Shown one piece after another: positions 5,074 through 5,912 of a stretch of 5,912 bases of DNA (position 1 is the stretch's first letter; each line of letters begins with the position of its first letter). The notes below the pieces were generated by a model, which was not told the DNA's origin, made no database searches, and saw nothing but the letters and a program-made list of their open reading frames with translations. Origin of the DNA: Campylobacteraceae bacterium (GTDB lineage Bacteria; Campylobacterota; Campylobacteria; Campylobacterales; JALSKU01); contig WFMT01000249.1 in assembly GCA_015488975.1 (NCBI GenBank), positions 1 through 5,912 of the forward strand. Reading direction: 5' to 3'. The translations under genes were made by a program, and so were the position numbers.

Positions 5074-5912
5074 GTGTCTAAAAAAATAATAAAGTTTTTG
5101 CTATTTGCTGGCTTGCTGACATTTGGCACTGTTTTTGTAAATGCCGCAGGAGTTATAAAAATTGGTGCGATAGTTGCTTCAACGGGTCCGGCTTCATTTA
5201 TCGGAAGTCCTGAGCTTAAAACTCTGAAACTTTATGTTAAAAAGATAAATAACAAAGGCGGTGTACTTGGTAAGAAAATAAAACTTATCTATTATGATAC
5301 AGGAGCAAATCCGAGAAAGGCTGTATCATTTGCAAAGAGACTTATTTTTGAAGATAAAGTAGTAGCTATTATAGGACCTTCAACAACAGGAGAGACTATG
5401 GCCATAATCCCTTTTGTTCAAAGAGCAAAAATTCCTTTGGTTTCCATGGGTGGGGGTATTTCTATCATCAAGCCTGTTAAAAAATATGTTTTTAAGATAG
5501 TGGCAACCGATAAGATGGCATGTAAAAAACTTATGGGGTATATGAAAAAAGAGGGAATTACCAAAATAGGTATGATTTCCGGGAGTGGTGGTTTTGGTAA
5601 ATCTATGAGAAAGCAGTGCAAAGAAGTTGCACCAAACTATGGTATCAAAATTTTGGCTGATGAAACTTATGGTAAAAAAGATACCGATATGACTTCTCAG
5701 CTTATAAAGATAAAAAATACAAAAGGTATTCAGGCAGTTTTAAATCCGGGTTTTGGTCAAGGTCCTGCTATTGTTACAAAAAACTACAGACAACTCAAGA
5801 TACCTTATCCGCTATTTGAATCCCATGGTGTTGCCTCGAAAAAGTATATAGAGATTGCCGGTAAAGCAGCCAACGGTGTTATACTTGTATCTCCTCCGGT
5901 TGTAGTAGCAAA
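5074..5912 (+). CDS. LivK-type ABC transporter substrate-binding protein, partial (3' end beyond window)
   Basis: The GTG start opens a frame running to the right edge (279 complete codons; full proteins of this type have about 370-400). Residues 1-24 form a signal peptide: basic SKKIIK, a hydrophobic core, then VNA before Ala25, with no lipobox cysteine, so the product should be a soluble periplasmic protein. The mature part is a type 1 periplasmic-binding fold (Peripla_BP_6/LivK): IKIGAIVASTGPASFIG near the start, NNKGGVLGKKIKLIYYD, then VVAIIGPSTTGETMAIIP. The STGPASFIGSPELKTL and GPSTTGETMA patterns resemble the RPA1789/CouP-like group linked to aromatic acid uptake rather than classical leucine binders; this is recalled family knowledge, not a search. 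It is transcribed divergently from the iorA-paaK operon, so it may capture arylacetates or related acids for PaaK. Permease and ATPase genes would be expected to the right. Confidence 0.87.
   Translation, partial: MSKKIIKFLLFAGLLTFGTVFVNAAGVIKIGAIVASTGPASFIGSPELKTLKLYVKKINNKGGVLGKKIKLIYYDTGANPRKAVSFAKRLIFEDKVVAIIGPSTTGETMAIIPFVQRAKIPLVSMGGGISIIKPVKKYVFKIVATDKMACKKLMGYMKKEGITKIGMISGSGGFGKSMRKQCKEVAPNYGIKILADETYGKKDTDMTSQLIKIKNTKGIQAVLNPGFGQGPAIVTKNYRQLKIPYPLFESHGVASKKYIEIAGKAANGVILVSPPVVVA

Noticed and set aside
5418..5621. Minus-strand open frame of 67 codons inside the binding-protein gene
   Set aside because: It is opposite a well-supported Peripla_BP_6 coding region, and its translation is a proline/isoleucine-rich shadow.

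Overview
The window is AT-rich DNA (roughly two-thirds A+T) from a Gram-negative bacterium. TolC-like and RND efflux sequence and a signal-peptide-bearing periplasmic binding protein argue for an outer membrane. Base composition, strong AAGGAG-type ribosome sites, extended AT-rich promoters and the protein styles suggest Campylobacterota (Sulfurimonas/Arcobacter-like). The lineage is an inference.

Layout. (1) 1-243, minus strand: a broken efflux locus. A TolC-type signal peptide and N-terminus runs abruptly into an out-of-frame fragment of the C-terminal half of an RND transporter, which continues past the left edge. It has its own ribosome site and a TATAAT box at 272-277. (2) 301-334: a perfect 12-bp hairpin with a short T tract, terminating the operon to its right. 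(3) 336-4801, minus strand, transcribed right to left: a five-gene operon iorA - iorB - paaK - tandem ACT protein - PaaI-type thioesterase, in which every gene overlaps the next by 4 or 1 nt. (4) 4802-5073: a divergent control region with a clear iorA -10 box, an 18-bp palindrome, a 48-bp bipartite dyad and two 19-bp direct repeats set 31 bp apart. (5) 5074 to the right edge, plus strand: a LivK-type ABC substrate-binding protein, truncated by the window.

How the genes fit together. IorAB interconverts aryl pyruvates and arylacetyl-CoA plus CO2 with ferredoxin. PaaK makes arylacetyl-CoA from free arylacetate and ATP. The thioesterase can hydrolyse arylacetyl-CoA back to the acid. The ACT protein is a likely amino-acid sensor. 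The divergent binding protein looks like the group used for aromatic acid uptake. One reading is scavenging: import aryl acids, activate them, and reductively carboxylate them to aryl pyruvates for Phe/Tyr/Trp synthesis. The opposite reading is oxidative breakdown of aromatic amino acids to arylacetates with the thioesterase as exit. The sequence alone does not decide the direction. The iorAB-paaK-ACT grouping is known from anaerobes. The less expected points are the thioesterase as fifth gene, the elaborate divergent control region and the efflux-operon remnant.
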